Source of the DNA: Apostichopus japonicus | Lineage: Eukaryota > Echinodermata > Holothuroidea > Aspidochirotida > Stichopodidae | Direction of reading: 5' to 3' | Assembly: GCF_037975245.1 (NCBI RefSeq) | Contig: NC_092570.1 | Location: 10,767,001-10,827,000 of the forward strand | DNA: 60,000 nt | Part shown: positions 13,394-26,692 of the stretch, in pieces | How the letters are laid out: each line of letters begins with the position of its first letter | Numbering within the stretch: the stretch's first letter is position 1 | Translations under genes and position numbers: made by a program | The notes under the pieces: generated by a model | The model's input: only the letters and a program-made list of their open reading frames with translations | Database searches by the model: none | What the model was told of the DNA's origin: nothing

Positions 13394-13999
13394 CAGGCGC
13401 GGCGGAACGAGAAAATTATTGGGGGCTAATGTGTAGAGACTATCACTTCCCGAGTGTTTTATGCTGCGAATACCTAGCCCTAAAATATGGGTCTCAAGCC
13501 TGCAATTTCTCAGATTGCACGTAAAAGTCTGTAAAAACATTGTAATTTGTATATTCGATGGTGTTTTGAGAGAGTAGCTATTACTCGGAGTGTACTCGCA
13601 AAGACGTTTTTGAGTACGTGTAGTAAGGGGATGTTGGAGAACTGGCTGAAATGAAGCAAGTCATTGGCCTAAGACGAAGTTGTGTTGCGCTTACCGGTAC
13701 CCACACTCACTGCTTCCACTTTTCACGGGGCGTGAAGACGCGGTTGGGGTGACAATGTGGTCTATAGCCAGGGGACGGGCCGAGGGTCCCCCCCCCAGCA
13801 TTTACTAAAATTATTACACCTATATAGTATACGTGTGCATCGGACAGATCGACAAGTATGCATTGAAAAAATGGGCAGATGCACGTTTCGGAGCCTTGGT
13901 AAATATTGGGGGGGGGGGCTTATCATGCATTTGCCCCCTCAACTTTTTCATTGGGGGGGCTGAGCCCCCCAAGCCCCCCCCCCCGTTCCGCCGCCACTG
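13394..13999. mobile_element. Small hAT-type element nested in the larger hAT
   Basis: The left end CAGGCGCGGCGGAAC and the inverted right end CAGTGGCGGCGGAAC match at 13 of 15 positions. The flanks are GCCCCCTC (13386-13393) and CCCCCCTC (14000-14007), a 7-of-8 target duplication. It is 606 bp with long G and C runs near the right end and no coding sequence. The C-rich flanks make a chance match of the duplication easier, so this call is weaker than the outer one. Confidence 0.65.
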
Positions 14000-14928
14000 C
14001 CCCCCTCCCCTTTGGAAAATTTTCGCATACGATGGATGGGGTAGATGCAAAATGCTGCCACATTTGATGCTAAATTCGATCTGAAGATATCTCCAGAAAT
14101 TGATATTTTTGAGGTAATGATTTTAACAAGGCGCAGAATTTTGCAGAGGATATGAACCACATGCTGTCGATATTATGCCTAACCCTATATCAATAGAACC
14201 TACATTTGTTGAATTAATGTGTGCATGACCCCCGACTCCTTTCTTGTCCTTCTCGTTTTCGCCCATTATCTATTAAGATGTAACAGGTTCCAGCATCGTT
14301 AATGGCTCCTATCAGGGATCTCACCATGCAATCCAAAGTTTGATCACACATCGAGTATGGCTCAGTATGCAGGTGAGAACATTCGCCATTTGTTCCTACA
14401 AGCATCTGACCTCAAATGACCTCTGCACCCCCTACACAACAGGGTTAATATATGGGTCCACAAATATAGGCAAGTATGGTGCCTGCGGACCCTCACATTC
14501 TCACATTTCGTCAGCTCCTAACCTGTCAACCTCAGACCAAGGCAACATATTGCAGTACCCTCCCTTCTCACAGTCATGTAGCTCGCGAAGCGGACGTGTA
14601 TATCCGCTGGTATGGCGTGAGCACTGACACATTCAATGTAAATATCGACACCTGTTGTGATGGCGCGGGTTACGACTTCGATACCCGACGTTCAAGGATA
14701 CACTTTTTTTCATTTTTTCGCAGCTCATTTGAAGAAAATACGAATTACTGTGCTTCTTTGTCCTTATGAAAAACCAATTCAGATGATGGGAGTTGAATAT
14801 AACAAAATATATATATTTTTTTTTACCAACCCAAATCTCAGATGGGGGGCACTCGGGGGGCACTAGGTTTTCCAGGGGGCACGTGCCCCCCTGCCCCCCC
14901 CCCCCTTGGCGACGCCACTGTTGTGGTC

Positions 14929-16739
14929 CTCATTATACTGTTGGATGAAACATGGACATCGATATTCATCTCTCGTGTCTCAAAGTGACATTCTCAAAGC
15001 GATATAATGCCCTGAATTCGGAATGGCCTGTTCTTTTCGATTAATGGCGGTTAAACGTATGTTCCTTACAAAACTGTTCACATAGGCAAACGTACTTCGG
15101 ACAAAAAACAAATATGCAATAGTGATTTTAAATTGTGAGAAGTGGTTTCCAGTAAAAAGTGATAATCATCAGCTTGCTGACGTCATTCGTGGAGTTTGAG
15201 CTACATTTTGATTGTAGTAAGGCCGTACTTGTTAACCCGTTGGAGTGTTCCACTTCCTTTACTTTATCAAACTGTCGGTGCTTGACGTAAAGATCAATGC
15301 ACACATCACCTGATACAGACTTACTCTTCAAGAAAATTTAACTCTGCATTTTTAAGATACATACAGTAGTCTACAAATACATGCTACAGTATACTGTGAC
15401 GGAATGGTAGCCAGTGACTTAGCCATTTGTCAAATTAATCTGTAAACTTTTGCTTGGGCAATGTGGTTTTTTTTTAAATCAATTAAGCTTAGATCCAGAT
15501 AACACTAACAGGTTAAATTACTCGTGACGTTTGATGAAAAACTTACTAAGTATCGTAGCGAAAAGATGACTACTCCGACGACGACTCACGAAGACTTGAA
15601 ATCTAGTATTGGTAGCAGTGACACTTTAGTTTGAGTTATAGAAGTCTATTGAAGTTAGTGGAGATCAAAGGTCGTTTGAGGTCAGCAGCGGTCAAAGTCT
15701 GCAAATCTTGTTAACAAGATCCTCAAAAGGGCACCTTGGTTGAATATCTCCATTGAAGATAACATTAAGTACGTATAAACTTTGAATGTAGATTAACCTT
15801 AGTGAGTACGAAACCCTATTTACTTTCGTTGGAGGTCAAATGTCGTGTGAGGTCATCAGAGTGTAAAGTCTAGAAACCTTGTAAACATAATAACTCCAAA
15901 ATGAGCTTTTGATGAACTTGGTTCCGATTTCAGGACAACGTTGGTATCGCTACAGCACCGAATTCTAGTTTCCACTCACACATTTAGATTGATTTCTTAA
16001 TTATGATTTATTATGCAATAACAAGCAAGGACTTCTTCGACTTACTTTATGAGTTCTGTTTAACTTGATCGCATTGGCGAAATACCTGCGACCTTCCAAT
16101 CAATCGCTACTCTTTCACAATTCATACAGTCACATCAGATAACTTCTGTCAAAGTCAAATATTGAACCACTCATTTAAACAACTTCAAGTATTCCACTCT
16201 GGCAATTGATTTGACTTCCCTGAAATGTTCACCACTTATAAGACAAAACATAATTAAAACTCTTTCTATCCACACTAACGTCATCACTGTAAATCGATTA
16301 TGGAAAAAAAGTAGAATTTAAGGAAGACAGAGTTTGACGACGTATCGGTATGAAATGAAGCAATCTAGGTAAGTTGCATAATCAAGGTATGTAGGTTAAT
16401 TGCTATTAAGATTCAAGATGTAATCCGTGATAATAAATAAAGATATTTCTTTTCACATAATGGTCGACCGAGCTAAATAAACCAACTATTATTGATAATT
16501 TCGTCAGCTAGTTGAGGATACAACGAAAGCGATTGTTTTATAATATGAAAGTATGCTTTCGATTAGACTGTGTATTAATTACCAGAAACTTTGGAATATG
16601 ATATACTGTTTTCGAAAGAGCTAAAACTAAAACGCAAACTAAACATCCAAACCAATTAAACGCATGCTAGACTAATGTAGAAATTTTATATAACACTATC
16701 GTATCTTGTTTGTAGTACTAAAACTTTTCGAGACCACGA
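14929..16739. other. No gene seen; AT-rich spacer with a GAGGTCA repeat pair
   Basis: Two related segments (about 15655-15725 and 15829-15900) share GAGGTCAAA, GTCGT, TGAGGTCA and AAAGTCT with CCTTGTAAACA-like continuations. They look like a diverged interspersed or tandem repeat. Nothing else is supported. Confidence 0.5.
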
Positions 16740-16803
16740 AGGTCCGAGACCAGCAGGAAGTGGTCTTCGAGACCGGTCAAGAGATCTACATAATTCGTAG
16801 ATA

Positions 16804-17092
16804 CTATGGTGCCCCCCCCCCCCGGCAGAAAAGAGAATAAGGATAAGAATAAGAACACATCATCATAATCATAATAAGAATAACAATAATCATAATCATG
16901 GTCATAATAATCATAATCATAAAAATAATTAACATAGTAATAATACTCATAATAATACTAATGATTATAATTATAACCATAAATATAACCACAATAATCA
17001 TAATAATAATTACAATAATAAATATAATTTATAATAATAGTTATACTAATAATCAAAATAATAATAATAATTATAATCAGCATAATCGTAAT
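16804..17092. repeat. Poly-C tract and degenerate (AAT/ATC)n low-complexity tract
   Basis: A run of about 14 C (16812-16825) is followed by 230 bp of ATAAT/ATCATA words. Both strands read as long Ile/Met/Asn frames, which are compositional artefacts. Confidence 0.9.
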
Positions 17093-17125
17093 CAAAACCT
17101 CCAAATTCTCCAAACATGTCACTGA

Positions 17126-18019
17126 ATTTCTAAATATCGACTATTGACGCTAGGTGAGACCTTTTATACCCAGCTTCCCTTCTTAGCATATGTATGTACT
17201 AGTGAGTTACCGGTGCATACTTCATTCCTCTCCTGGTTCGGAGTGGTATCGTTTGTTTTCTGGTTGCAGACAATCTAAGTAAATGTAAGTATTCTTTATG
17301 TATGTGTTACAGGCTTTTCAGGGGTTTGGTATCGTAAGTGTGTAGTTGTTAATCTTCACATTTTCGGGATTTGCATTTAATGTTCTTCTGCTATATGCTT
17401 GTGCCTGGTATCTTTATTGCCTTTTGGTGTATTTCTATTTATTTTTGCTATAAAGTTTTGTCATGGAAGAGTATTTCTCCAGAGGTTATTACTTTTGTTG
17501 GTATATCTGTACCTTCTCCAGAAAGAAGCCGTAAACCCCAGAAAGGCGCGGTAAGCCCCTGGATGACCCTGTATGTCGCTGTTTGTTGAGTTGGTAGTTT
17601 TGCCTGGCAACGATTGTAAGTTGAGCGTTGTTATTATTCAGGCTGTAATTGTTGTCGATTTTAGTCTCTGATATTAGTGTGTTTCATAGAAAAATTGTTA
17701 TATTGTTATGTTTCTTCCTTTTGCGGATTATTTATGATGGGAAATCTTATTCTGTGACATGTGGTGATTGATTTGTGAAAATTCATGTTTGTTTTCCCGA
17801 ATGTTTGTAGGCCTATTTTTAATGTTGGTTTTGATATTTTTTCGTCATAGTTTTCCCGTGGTTCAGTCACTCCACGTGTGCGAAATAAAATGGGTAAACA
17901 ACCTCCGCCTACGTGTTTAGCTTCAGTGATCGTCGTTTCGGTGACAAAAGCAAGGCCATGATATACATCACATAAGTTGATTTGGGAAACTATTCTTGAT
18001 ATGAAATAAATGAACAGCA
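17126..18019. other. No gene seen
   Basis: Moderately AT-rich with no long frame or recognisable repeat. A minus-strand open frame spans 17706-18080 (124 codons) but runs into the 38-bp array and has no recognisable motif. Confidence 0.5.
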
Positions 18020-18023
18020 AAGT

Positions 18024-18284
18024 GGCTGACCGTGCTGTGTATCCACCAGTATTAGCTAAATGGCTGACCGTGCTGTACATCCATCAGTAATAGCTAAGCA
18101 GCTGACCGTGCTGTGTATCCACCAGTATTAGCTAAATGGCTGACCGTGCTGTGTATCCACCAGTATTAGCTAAATGGCTGAACGTGCTGTGTATCCACCA
18201 GTATTAGCTAAATGGCTGACCGTGCTGTGTATCCACCAGCATTAGCTAAATGGCTGACCGTGCTGTGTATCCACCAGCATTAGC
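18024..18284. repeat. 38-bp tandem repeat, 6.9 copies
   Basis: The unit begins GGCTGACCGTGCTGTGTATC and ends ATTAGCTAAAT. Units start at 18024, 18062 and then every 38 bp to 18252. The last unit stops at TTAGC exactly where the inverted-repeat copy starts (CACTGTTTGCATTT). Confidence 0.95.
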
Positions 18285-20128
18285 ACTGTTTGCATTTATC
18301 CCAGCAATAATTTTATTTAGACTCTCATGAAGATGGACCCATGCTGGTGATCTTCTAAATACAAGCCCTGCCACTACAAAGAGTACAAGACCCTTCAAAT
18401 TTACCCTCCTGAAATTGTACATGGGGTTGCTAGTAATCAGCCTATGAAGCCATGATGGTATCGAGACAAGGGACTTTTAACTGGGTATATTTTCAATCAT
18501 TACTAGTTTTGTGGAACATGCCTGTTATACTGTTGACAATAAATAATTACCCAACATGGTAACTGATAGGGCTCAGATGAATTATGTGCAGATAGTGACT
18601 GCATATCATTCTGACAAGTTTCTATCAACTTTTATTACATTTCTCCAAAAGAAAGTTGCAACTGGTTTGCATGGTTTGTGGGCCTTACAGTTCTGAAAGA
18701 ATAATTGTGCTGTCATAAACAGTTGTCATGGCCAGAGATCTATCACTCCCAGTCATCCTCCATACCAATTTAATATGAGTACCACAATTCTCCGACACGA
18801 AATATGGGTCACAAAGTAAACCTCCTATAAGTTCATGATCCATGGGTGAGTCATGTATATACAGTGACAAGATACTGCAGTTGCGCAGAATAACATTAAA
18901 ATCAAGAGTACATGGTCTTGGGGGGGGGGGGGGTTGCATAACTGGGTCAGTTTACATACCAAATGGCAGGAAAAAACAGTCTTAGTGGTATGCTGGCACA
19001 ACCCACATACGCAGGATTTTCTTTGCAGGGTGGGGTGGAATGGTTGAGAGCTGACCTAGGCTGGTCAGCACCACACAACAGGCAATTAAATATGACATCT
19101 GAGAGGGCATTTTGGGATACAAATACCCCGACAAAGCTATAGTTCGCCCTCTGAAAAGACAGTGGTTGCCATTCTGACACCACGATGAGGTCTGCTTGTG
19201 GGACTTTTGGTCAGAGAACTTTCTTTTTGAAGAATGCATTCTTGTCATGACAACATAAAAATTTATGGTAAAATTGTGGTTAATTAGGGCAAAATTATGG
19301 TTATGCCATAGTACACATAGGGTACATTTGAGATAAAACCATAGTGAAGATGAAATAGAAAGTGATCAAAACCATGGTAAAACTGTGGAATGATACTATG
19401 GAAAACTTTGGTAAGCCCATCCATAGGACCAAAATACGTACCCCAATCAAATATTGGTATGGTATCACAGTTAACCATTGAAAGAGGCTGGTATTTTGCC
19501 GTGGTTTGTATATGAGGAAATTTTATCCCTAGGCTACACTTCACATTCGGAGCTTGCATAATGTGTTGAAAGAAGATGAGAATTTTCTGCTCCAATTTCA
19601 GGGCTATAGTAATATAATGACTATGAGGTGTGTACATTAAACTCTACATTATGTAGTTTGACATTGGCGTTTTCCACGAACTAAAGCAATGTACAGCATT
19701 ACATGTATACACAGAGCCAATACAAAGTCCTAACATCTGTATTACACAACGCTGTGTTTTGCCGTTAGTTAATTAGTTGATATTTGACAAGACTAGTGCA
19801 TTTCCAAAAAGAACATAGTCCAATATAAACAAAAATGTGCATTTTACTCCTGTAACAAAGTAAAGTTTACGGAAAACTTAACAGTACTATTTGGAGCCAT
19901 GAAAAAGGCGCCAAATTCAATGAAGATTTATCACAAAGTAGACAAAAAAGTGTTGTGAGATTCAACGTACCACGTCATGGTGGCTGGTGACATCTTCTTT
20001 TGCATTATTCAAACATTTAAACCAGAGGGGTAGGCCGCAAGCAGTTTCGCGAAATTTCATAAGTCTGGGGTGGGGTAACAAGAAAATTGCTCTCTGAGTG
20101 CATTCACTCGCTCGATGGGGACTGACTG
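18284..20128 (-). repeat. Long interspersed repeat, right copy of an inverted pair
   Basis: Reverse-complement copy of 3394-5942, about 700 bp shorter through one internal deletion. Edges are CACTGTTTGCATTT on the left and GGGGACTGACTG on the right. It includes a run of about 13 G near 18920. Substitutions and indels throughout show that the copies are old. Confidence 0.85.
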
Positions 20129-21632
20129 GGGCCAATAATTACAACCTTCCAAGGCAGAGATTGGGAGGAATCCGTACATACCATGCTATTTGATCCCATC
20201 AAAATATACTACACACTCGCAGTACTAGTAATCGCGAGTAGTTTTCTAAAGAATGTACGGTGAATACAGAATGTTTACTTAACCTTGAAATGGATGTATG
20301 GACCGCTTTCAGGAATATTAGTGAAACGTATAAGACTAGACACGGCATGTAAATGAACCACGAACGGGAATAATGTGTATATTAACAATGCCTCATTTCT
20401 TCAGGAATTTATGAATGGCATTTGTATATAAAAAATAAAAAACAGTTTGTAAAGATAAAAAGAAAGCTGAATTTTCTGTTATTAACCCAATTCAAGTTTT
20501 CCCGATTAAAAACATTTATTATGTTAAGTTTTGATAGACCATATTGCCATTAATTAGTTTGCTTTCTTACCATTAACGTTTGTCCGCCCTCACAAAATGA
20601 AACCCAATCCCTGAAGAATAATACATATGCTTTTTGATCAGTTGATATAGGTAAGTTGATTTCCGTATATAGACTAAATGACGTCGTATCAACATTGGCC
20701 ATGCATTGTGGAGGTGCACCATGGTATATTTTTCTATGCAATCGTTTAAAAAGGAAAATAAAATTTTATGATCACGGCCATTGATGCGAAAAGATGACGG
20801 GAAGATGGGTAATATCTGGGGAATAAAACCAGCGCTTTAGAGACTAGAGTGGTTCTTTATTCTCATAGGTACACTGTTTTTTATTAAGAACACATTGCGG
20901 TAATGGAAGGGATAAAGTTAATTCGTTTCTTGATGGAAATTACGCACCGCTGAGCACTATTCTGTTTTTTTTTTTCTTTCTTTCATCTGACATGGATTCC
21001 ATCTGGGAACCAGGGGTACGGGACTTTATCTTTCTAACAGGGAAATCTGGCCCCACTTTTGACTCGAACTGAGAAAATACGAAGCGACCTTCCCATATTT
21101 CATTTCAGACATTTATGGAAAGGCGCTGCAAAGGGTCGAATTTTCCTTTTCAACAAGTAGAAGAGGACTGACTATTGGACAAAAATAATGTTTTAAATAT
21201 TTCCCCCTCATAGCTCTATATTCTTAGGTTAGTATACTTGAGAGGTTGTCTTGTCTTAGAAAAGTCGATATTTAAATATTAAAGAGCAATACCAATGTAG
21301 AAATCGTCTTAACGGAGTAAAGCTATATACCTGTTTAGAATCCGAAATAAACAGCATTTAAATACGGTCCATTAAAACTACTTCTAAAGCAACGATCTGT
21401 GTCAATAACCACAGATTTTCATTACATTAATACATGCCAGTTGATGGTACTCGCATGTTTCACCACTATATGAGCATAAATCAAGTTGAATTATCATTGA
21501 CTCCAAATTGGAGCCACTTTGAGTTAACTTTAAGTAAGTAAGCTTTAACTTATACAAGCAACCTTCGGAATTCCCACCTTCTATCTCATCTCAACAGGTA
21601 AAATACCTGGAATGAGACATACTTAGATTGTG
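20129..21632. other. No gene seen
   Basis: AT-rich, with no supported gene, RNA or transposon end. Confidence 0.5.
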
Positions 21633-21640
21633 CTAACGGT

Positions 21641-22785
21641 CAGGGGCGGCGATTTGTTTCAAATATTGGGGGGGGGGGGGACATTTGCTTGGGTGCAAAC
21701 GCGTAGCAACTTTCATCCCCAAAATTGTTCGCTCACTTTGTGATATTTTGTATATATATATATCTATGTATATACACATATATATTTATAAAGGCGCGTA
21801 TCCAGGATTTTCTCACCCGGGGGGGGGGGGGGGCGAATTACTATTAACGCGGAATGCCACCATTGGTTGGCGCGCAGCGTAAAAGAAAATTTCTGGGTTT
21901 GATAGTCCCCCCAGATCACCGGAAATGGCACTTCTCGGGCTTGAAAATGACCAACCAGATGTACACTTTTCCCTGAGGAACAATTTTCCCCAATATTTTT
22001 TTCATCCATAACCTTTTCAAGATTGTCACCAGTCACACATCATGTTCGACCTCATCGCATCTCCTGTGGATAATTGCTTTTGTAGGTAATTCTACGCAAC
22101 GGCCCAAAATACCCGTCAGCCCCACTTTTCAAGGTTTTAAGCCCATTATTTGTTCAGAATTTGAATAATAAATTCACTTCAAAACATACCCATAATGTTG
22201 CACAAAATTTCATCTATTGACAACCAATATAGAAAACCCCCCTTCAACCCCTAACAGACCGGTCAAAATTGCACGAGTAGGGGGAAGTATGATGAAGAAT
22301 GTTGGTCAGGGAATTTCCAAAAATACAGACACAGTTAGTTTATTGGTGTACAAATATTAAAACCTCTTATTACGGCTACTATAAAACTTCGATATCATAA
22401 AAAAATACAAAAAAATATCCTCGATGGAAACCCAGTGAACCCATATCGATGTGGATCATATATACGATTGTACGTACTGACACTCATACACAAGAGATGT
22501 ACAGACATTATGATTATAATCATGAGTGACAACATGCTATTAGGTCACAGGTCACAGAAACGACCACGAAGAGTCATTTACCTCATGCATGCTCATGTGT
22601 TGGATGAAGTTTTAGCCACCGCCAAATATGATTTGGATAAATAATCACACGCATTATTTTCTATTTATAGCCACAAAAAACTATGCCACCAAATATTGGG
22701 GGGATTTTAGATACTATATCCCCCCACCTAAAGTATTGGGGCGACATGTCCCCCCACCCCCCCCCCCCCATGATCGCCGCCCATG
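21641..22785. mobile_element. hAT-type non-autonomous element with 8-bp target duplication
   Basis: The left end CAGGGGCGGCGAT and the inverted right end CATGGGCGGCGAT match at 12 of 13 positions. Both flanks carry CTAACGGT (21633-21640 and 22786-22793), a perfect 8-bp duplication. Both subterminal regions hold ATTGGGG followed or preceded by long G or C runs. There is no transposase frame. Its middle (21791-22388) is a module found again on the other strand at 27985-28598. Confidence 0.87.
21791..22388 (+). repeat. Interspersed module GGCGCGTATCCAGG, copy 1
   Basis: Begins GGCGCGTATCCAGGATTTTC, then a G run, then GCGAATTACTAT. It runs through GATCACCGGAAATGGCACTT and CACATCATGTTCGACCT to AATATTAAAACCT. 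It aligns along its whole length with the reverse complement of 27985-28598. It sits inside the hAT element 21641-22785, so it is either an older insertion there or part of that element's family. Confidence 0.85.
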
Positions 22786-22793
22786 CTAACGGT

Positions 22794-23483
22794 ACTTAAT
22801 TGCTTCCCAGCTCACACTCATATGACACTGAAATTAAACTTGGTGGGTAATTGTGCATTGCAAATTAATCACTTTCTTTGTTTCCCATGTTTTGTAGTTT
22901 GAACAGTTTATTTTCTTTTACGAATGTCAGCTGTCGTGTGCTAGGTAGGCCTGGTTGATGATATCTCGTCAAACCTTCCGTATCCCATTGTAACCATCAG
23001 AGGATTTTGATGTCATTTCCGGTCCGTAGCATGGCGGTGTAATGTGACATGCACACAGTTTTTAATCAGTAAACTTTCTTCAAAATAGTTTGGAAATGTC
23101 AAAGAAATGCATTACTCAAATTCACTGGTTGTTTGAGCATGACAGACATGAAAAATTTATGAATACAGGTGCGAATCCCAGCAGACTACTTCAATTGCCT
23201 TCATCTGAATGTATGGTTAAGTAAAACCAAAGAGATGTCCATACAGATCAGATTCTGTTAACAGTTACGGTGGCAATATTAAAATGCATGAATTGGCACG
23301 AAATGTCACGCATTTTATCTAATGAAAGTGAAACACGTACCGTGACGCACACACAGACACACAAGCATGCTATGTTACATAACTTTCTAAACTGTTCTAA
23401 TTCATTTAAACACAAATTAATTGATCTGGTACAAGGTGGTGCAACTCGGAGATAGTTCACTTCCAGATAAGTAGCAACGTAGC
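22794..23483. other. No gene seen
   Basis: Unique-looking AT-rich sequence with only short frames. Confidence 0.5.
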
Positions 23484-24055
23484 GTATTTCAGTGAACACT
23501 GCATGCTAGTTGGATATAGCTTACATCACAACCTAACGAGGTTATTTCACTGAACACTACATGCTAGTTGGATAGCTTATATCACTACCTAACAAGGCTA
23601 TTTCAATGAACATCACTACATGCTAGTTGGATAGCTTACATCACAACCTAACAAGGTTATTTCACTGAACACTACATGCTAGTTGGATAGCTTACATCAC
23701 TACCTAACAAGGCTATTTCAATGAACATCACTACATGCTAGTTGGATAGCTTACATCACAACCTAACAAGGTTATTTCACTGAACACTACATGCTAGTTG
23801 GATAGCTTACATCACTACCTAACAAGGTTATTTCACTGAACACTACATGCTATAGTTGGATAGCTTACATCACTACCTAACAAGGCTATTTCAATGAACA
23901 TCACTACATGCTAGTTGGATAGCTTACATCACAACCTAACAAGGTTATTTCACTGAACACTACATGCTAGTTGGATAGCTTACATCACAACCTAACAAGG
24001 TTATTTCACTGAACACTACATGCTAGTTGGATAGCTTACATCACTACCTAACAAG
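23484..24055. repeat. Minisatellite with two alternating unit lengths (about 56 and 59 bp)
   Basis: About ten units carry ACTACATGCTAGTTGGATAG then CTTACATCAC and ACCTAACAAGG. One type has TTTCACTGAACACTACATG; the other has TTTCAATGAACATCACTACATG, three bases longer. The types alternate over part of the array. The first unit is the most diverged. Confidence 0.93.
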
Positions 24056-24226
24056 TATATTCACGAAAAGATGCTTACAGTTGCACAGTAGTAATACACA
24101 ATTTTGCTGATGACGTCTTTGTATATCCAATAATTGTAGAGTTTATTTATATGTTTACTTAATTTAGCTGAAACTAGCTGTTTCTAGGATTGACATGGGA
24201 AAAAAAACACTCCCTTCTTTATGTAG

Positions 24227-24392
24227 CTAATACCTATTTTCTGCGATCGTGCATATAAGCAAACTAGCATTTATTTGTATAGTAATACATATTTTCTGAA
24301 ATCGTGCATATTACGTAAACTAGCATTTACTTGAGTAATACCTATTTTCTGCGATTGTGCATATAAGCAAACTAGCATTTCTTTGTATAGTC
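24227..24392. repeat. Three-copy tandem repeat, unit about 55 bp
   Basis: Copies share AATACCTATTTTCTGCGAT, CGTGCATAT and AAACTAGCATTT. The middle copy is shorter. Confidence 0.88.
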
Positions 24393-26083
24393 GGTTATTA
24401 GGCATCCACTGAACGAGTAATTTCTGGTAGTTTGTCTAAATGTTACAATGAATTATGCGTCCAGCATATAGCAGCGGTAATGTAATAGCTATTGAAATAC
24501 ACCATTTGCTCATTGCATTATAGCAACACTAAATGTTTCCCTGCAGCAAGTTTAGATGCAAGGAAAGCCGTAATAAAATTAGTCTTTCTTTGGAAGTGGA
24601 GATTGGTTTATCATGCTCCCAATGCAATGCAATTTAGAAGTTGCATATTATGATATAATATTAAGTGCTTGATTTAGCGGTGGGCGGGAGGGATCAGTCT
24701 AAATCAGTTCAAATTAGTTAAAATACTGCATGATAACCTCGCAATTAATGAACTGGAGATAATGAACCTTATATCGTGGATTATGTCAGCAACATTTAGT
24801 GGCTTTAGATCAACTTTAGAGCAACAAAGAGACATTATATATACACTTATATATACGTATATCTCTTTATGTTCACAAGTATGACATTTTCATGCTATAA
24901 AACCTCAACACGTACATATTACACGCCCCATGTGGGCGAATCAGTGTAAATTTAGTGAAAGACTGCATGATATCCTCTTGTAGGTGTTTAGTTCACACAT
25001 ATATAGGGAAGGAAACTTAATTATGAATCTGAATGATGTATAGAGAATTGCAGACATTCCATACATTATTTGTCATGGTCGTGACGGTGTTTGATGACTT
25101 CCTATAAGTAAGGTGCCACTGAATCTTGACTTAAGCAACCGTTCCTCAAATTCCAAGACGAACTCAAAGTTATTCAGTTTGCGTGATATTTATCCCCTCA
25201 TATTTATTATCCATGTGTGTCTTAACTGAGATGTTTGCCACTTATGATGCATACCCCAGTTGGTAAATTGAAATAAATCTGCGAATACAATACACCCAGT
25301 TAATATCTTCATAATCAAAATGCAGACAAATGTTAAACCTTCACATTAATTCAATTATAATTAACCGGCATGTTTATAAAATAAATGAAACAGTTCTAGG
25401 TGGATCGCATGGATACAAAAGAACCTATACACTTGATTTAGAACTGATCGTCATTTGATGGATTTCTCTCGAAACTCAATGACCCTTTAATATTTATATT
25501 AGACCTCACTTTCAACCTCAAGGGATCTATAGTGTCACTTTTTGTGCCCAAGTGTATTAATCTTCCGGAAGTTATCGTAAGCTTGGTGGCTAGTCTGCAT
25601 AATTCAAAATGTTAATCTTCCTCATTTATATTCAAAGGGCGCACCAAAAGTGGAACCCCTAAAAATAGTAAAATAATAAGTGATATTTCTCGGTCAATAT
25701 TTATTCCGTGATATACATAAGCTTTTCTTTCTAAGTCTCTGTAGTCAATTCTCTGTGGACCAGGGCTTCTAAAGATGGATCGAAGAGTCAGAAAAGTTAA
25801 AAATTCAATTATAAGTTGCGAAAACAGACGCCGATTTAAACGTGACGTCTTCGAGAAAACTATGCAAGCGAATTGGATCGTAATTGCATCGTCCATCAAA
25901 TAGACATTAAAATTCGCATGCAGTGAAATGCTGTGCCTCCATGAACTACAGTAAAATTTCAAATTGTACTTTGTTAGAAAATTTCAAAATGATATGGATG
26001 TAAAGTTGATTTCCATCATGCATGTTAAAGGATTCGGAGATGACTTCTGATGTTGTTATTAAACTTTGACCAACACAAACGAT
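24393..26083. other. No gene seen
   Basis: AT-rich sequence. A 116-codon minus-strand frame at 25612-25962 has no recognisable motif, no repeat support and no clear promoter, and is not called. Confidence 0.5.
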
Positions 26084-26259
26084 CCCGAGCAATTCCTGTT
26101 GTTACAAGGAAATACTAAACAGCCAACCCGAGCCATCCCTGTTGTTACAAGGAAATACTAAACAGACCACCCGAGCCATCCCTGTTGTTACCATGGAAAT
26201 ACTAAACAGCCTACCCGGGACATCCCTGCTGTTACTATGGAAATACTAAACAGCCTTAC
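26084..26259. repeat. Four-copy tandem repeat, unit about 44 bp
   Basis: Each unit has CCCGAGCCATCCCTGTTGTT, then GGAAATACTAAACAGCC. The right two units carry CCATGG or CTATGG in place of CAAGG, showing progressive divergence. Confidence 0.92.
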
Positions 26260-26692
26260 CAAACAAAGCATATATGGGGAACCTCGGGCAGCAGCAAATT
26301 GCCATAAAATCACACACATGAAATATAATCTTTGTTTTGCAATAATTCTTATATACATATGTTTTTCTCCATTAACTGGTCTCCGCCAAAGTTTTATGCT
26401 TGTTTGATGTTTATGAGCTTGCCATTAAAACATACATACTAAAGAAAGAGCCAAATATTTGTTTGTTTTTACTAATGCACTAAGCACATTTTTGTTAAAA
26501 ATTTAATACTGAAATAATGAAAACGTAATAAAAATCCGTTGGCTACCTAAACAGATATTGATGTCCCTTTGTATCTATAAACAGTGTTGTAGTACTCGAA
26601 AAGTACTCGGTGCTCGAATAGGGCTCGAGTACCTTATAGCGATTATACTTGAGTATATGACCACTATGATGACATCACTGTGGAGGCACATC

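Larger units (their letters stand above)
9876..14920. mobile_element. hAT-type DNA transposon relic, outer shell of a nested stack
   Basis: The left end CAGTGGCGTCACC (9876-9888) is the inverted match of the right end GGCGACGCCACTG (14908-14920). Both are flanked by a perfect 8-bp target duplication, TTGTGGTC (9868-9875 and 14921-14928). An 8-bp duplication with CAGTGGCG termini is the hAT signature. Only about 14 bp of its left end remain before the 3386-bp insertion 9891-13276. The rest (13277-14920) is G/C-tract-rich with no transposase frame, so the element is non-autonomous. It also contains the small element 13394-13999. Confidence 0.88.

Noticed and set aside
13820-14160. Several Gly/Pro-rich frames
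   Set aside because: They arise from C and G homopolymers at hAT element ends.
23484-24055. CRISPR-like array
   Set aside because: Units are contiguous minisatellite repeats without unique spacers, in animal DNA.
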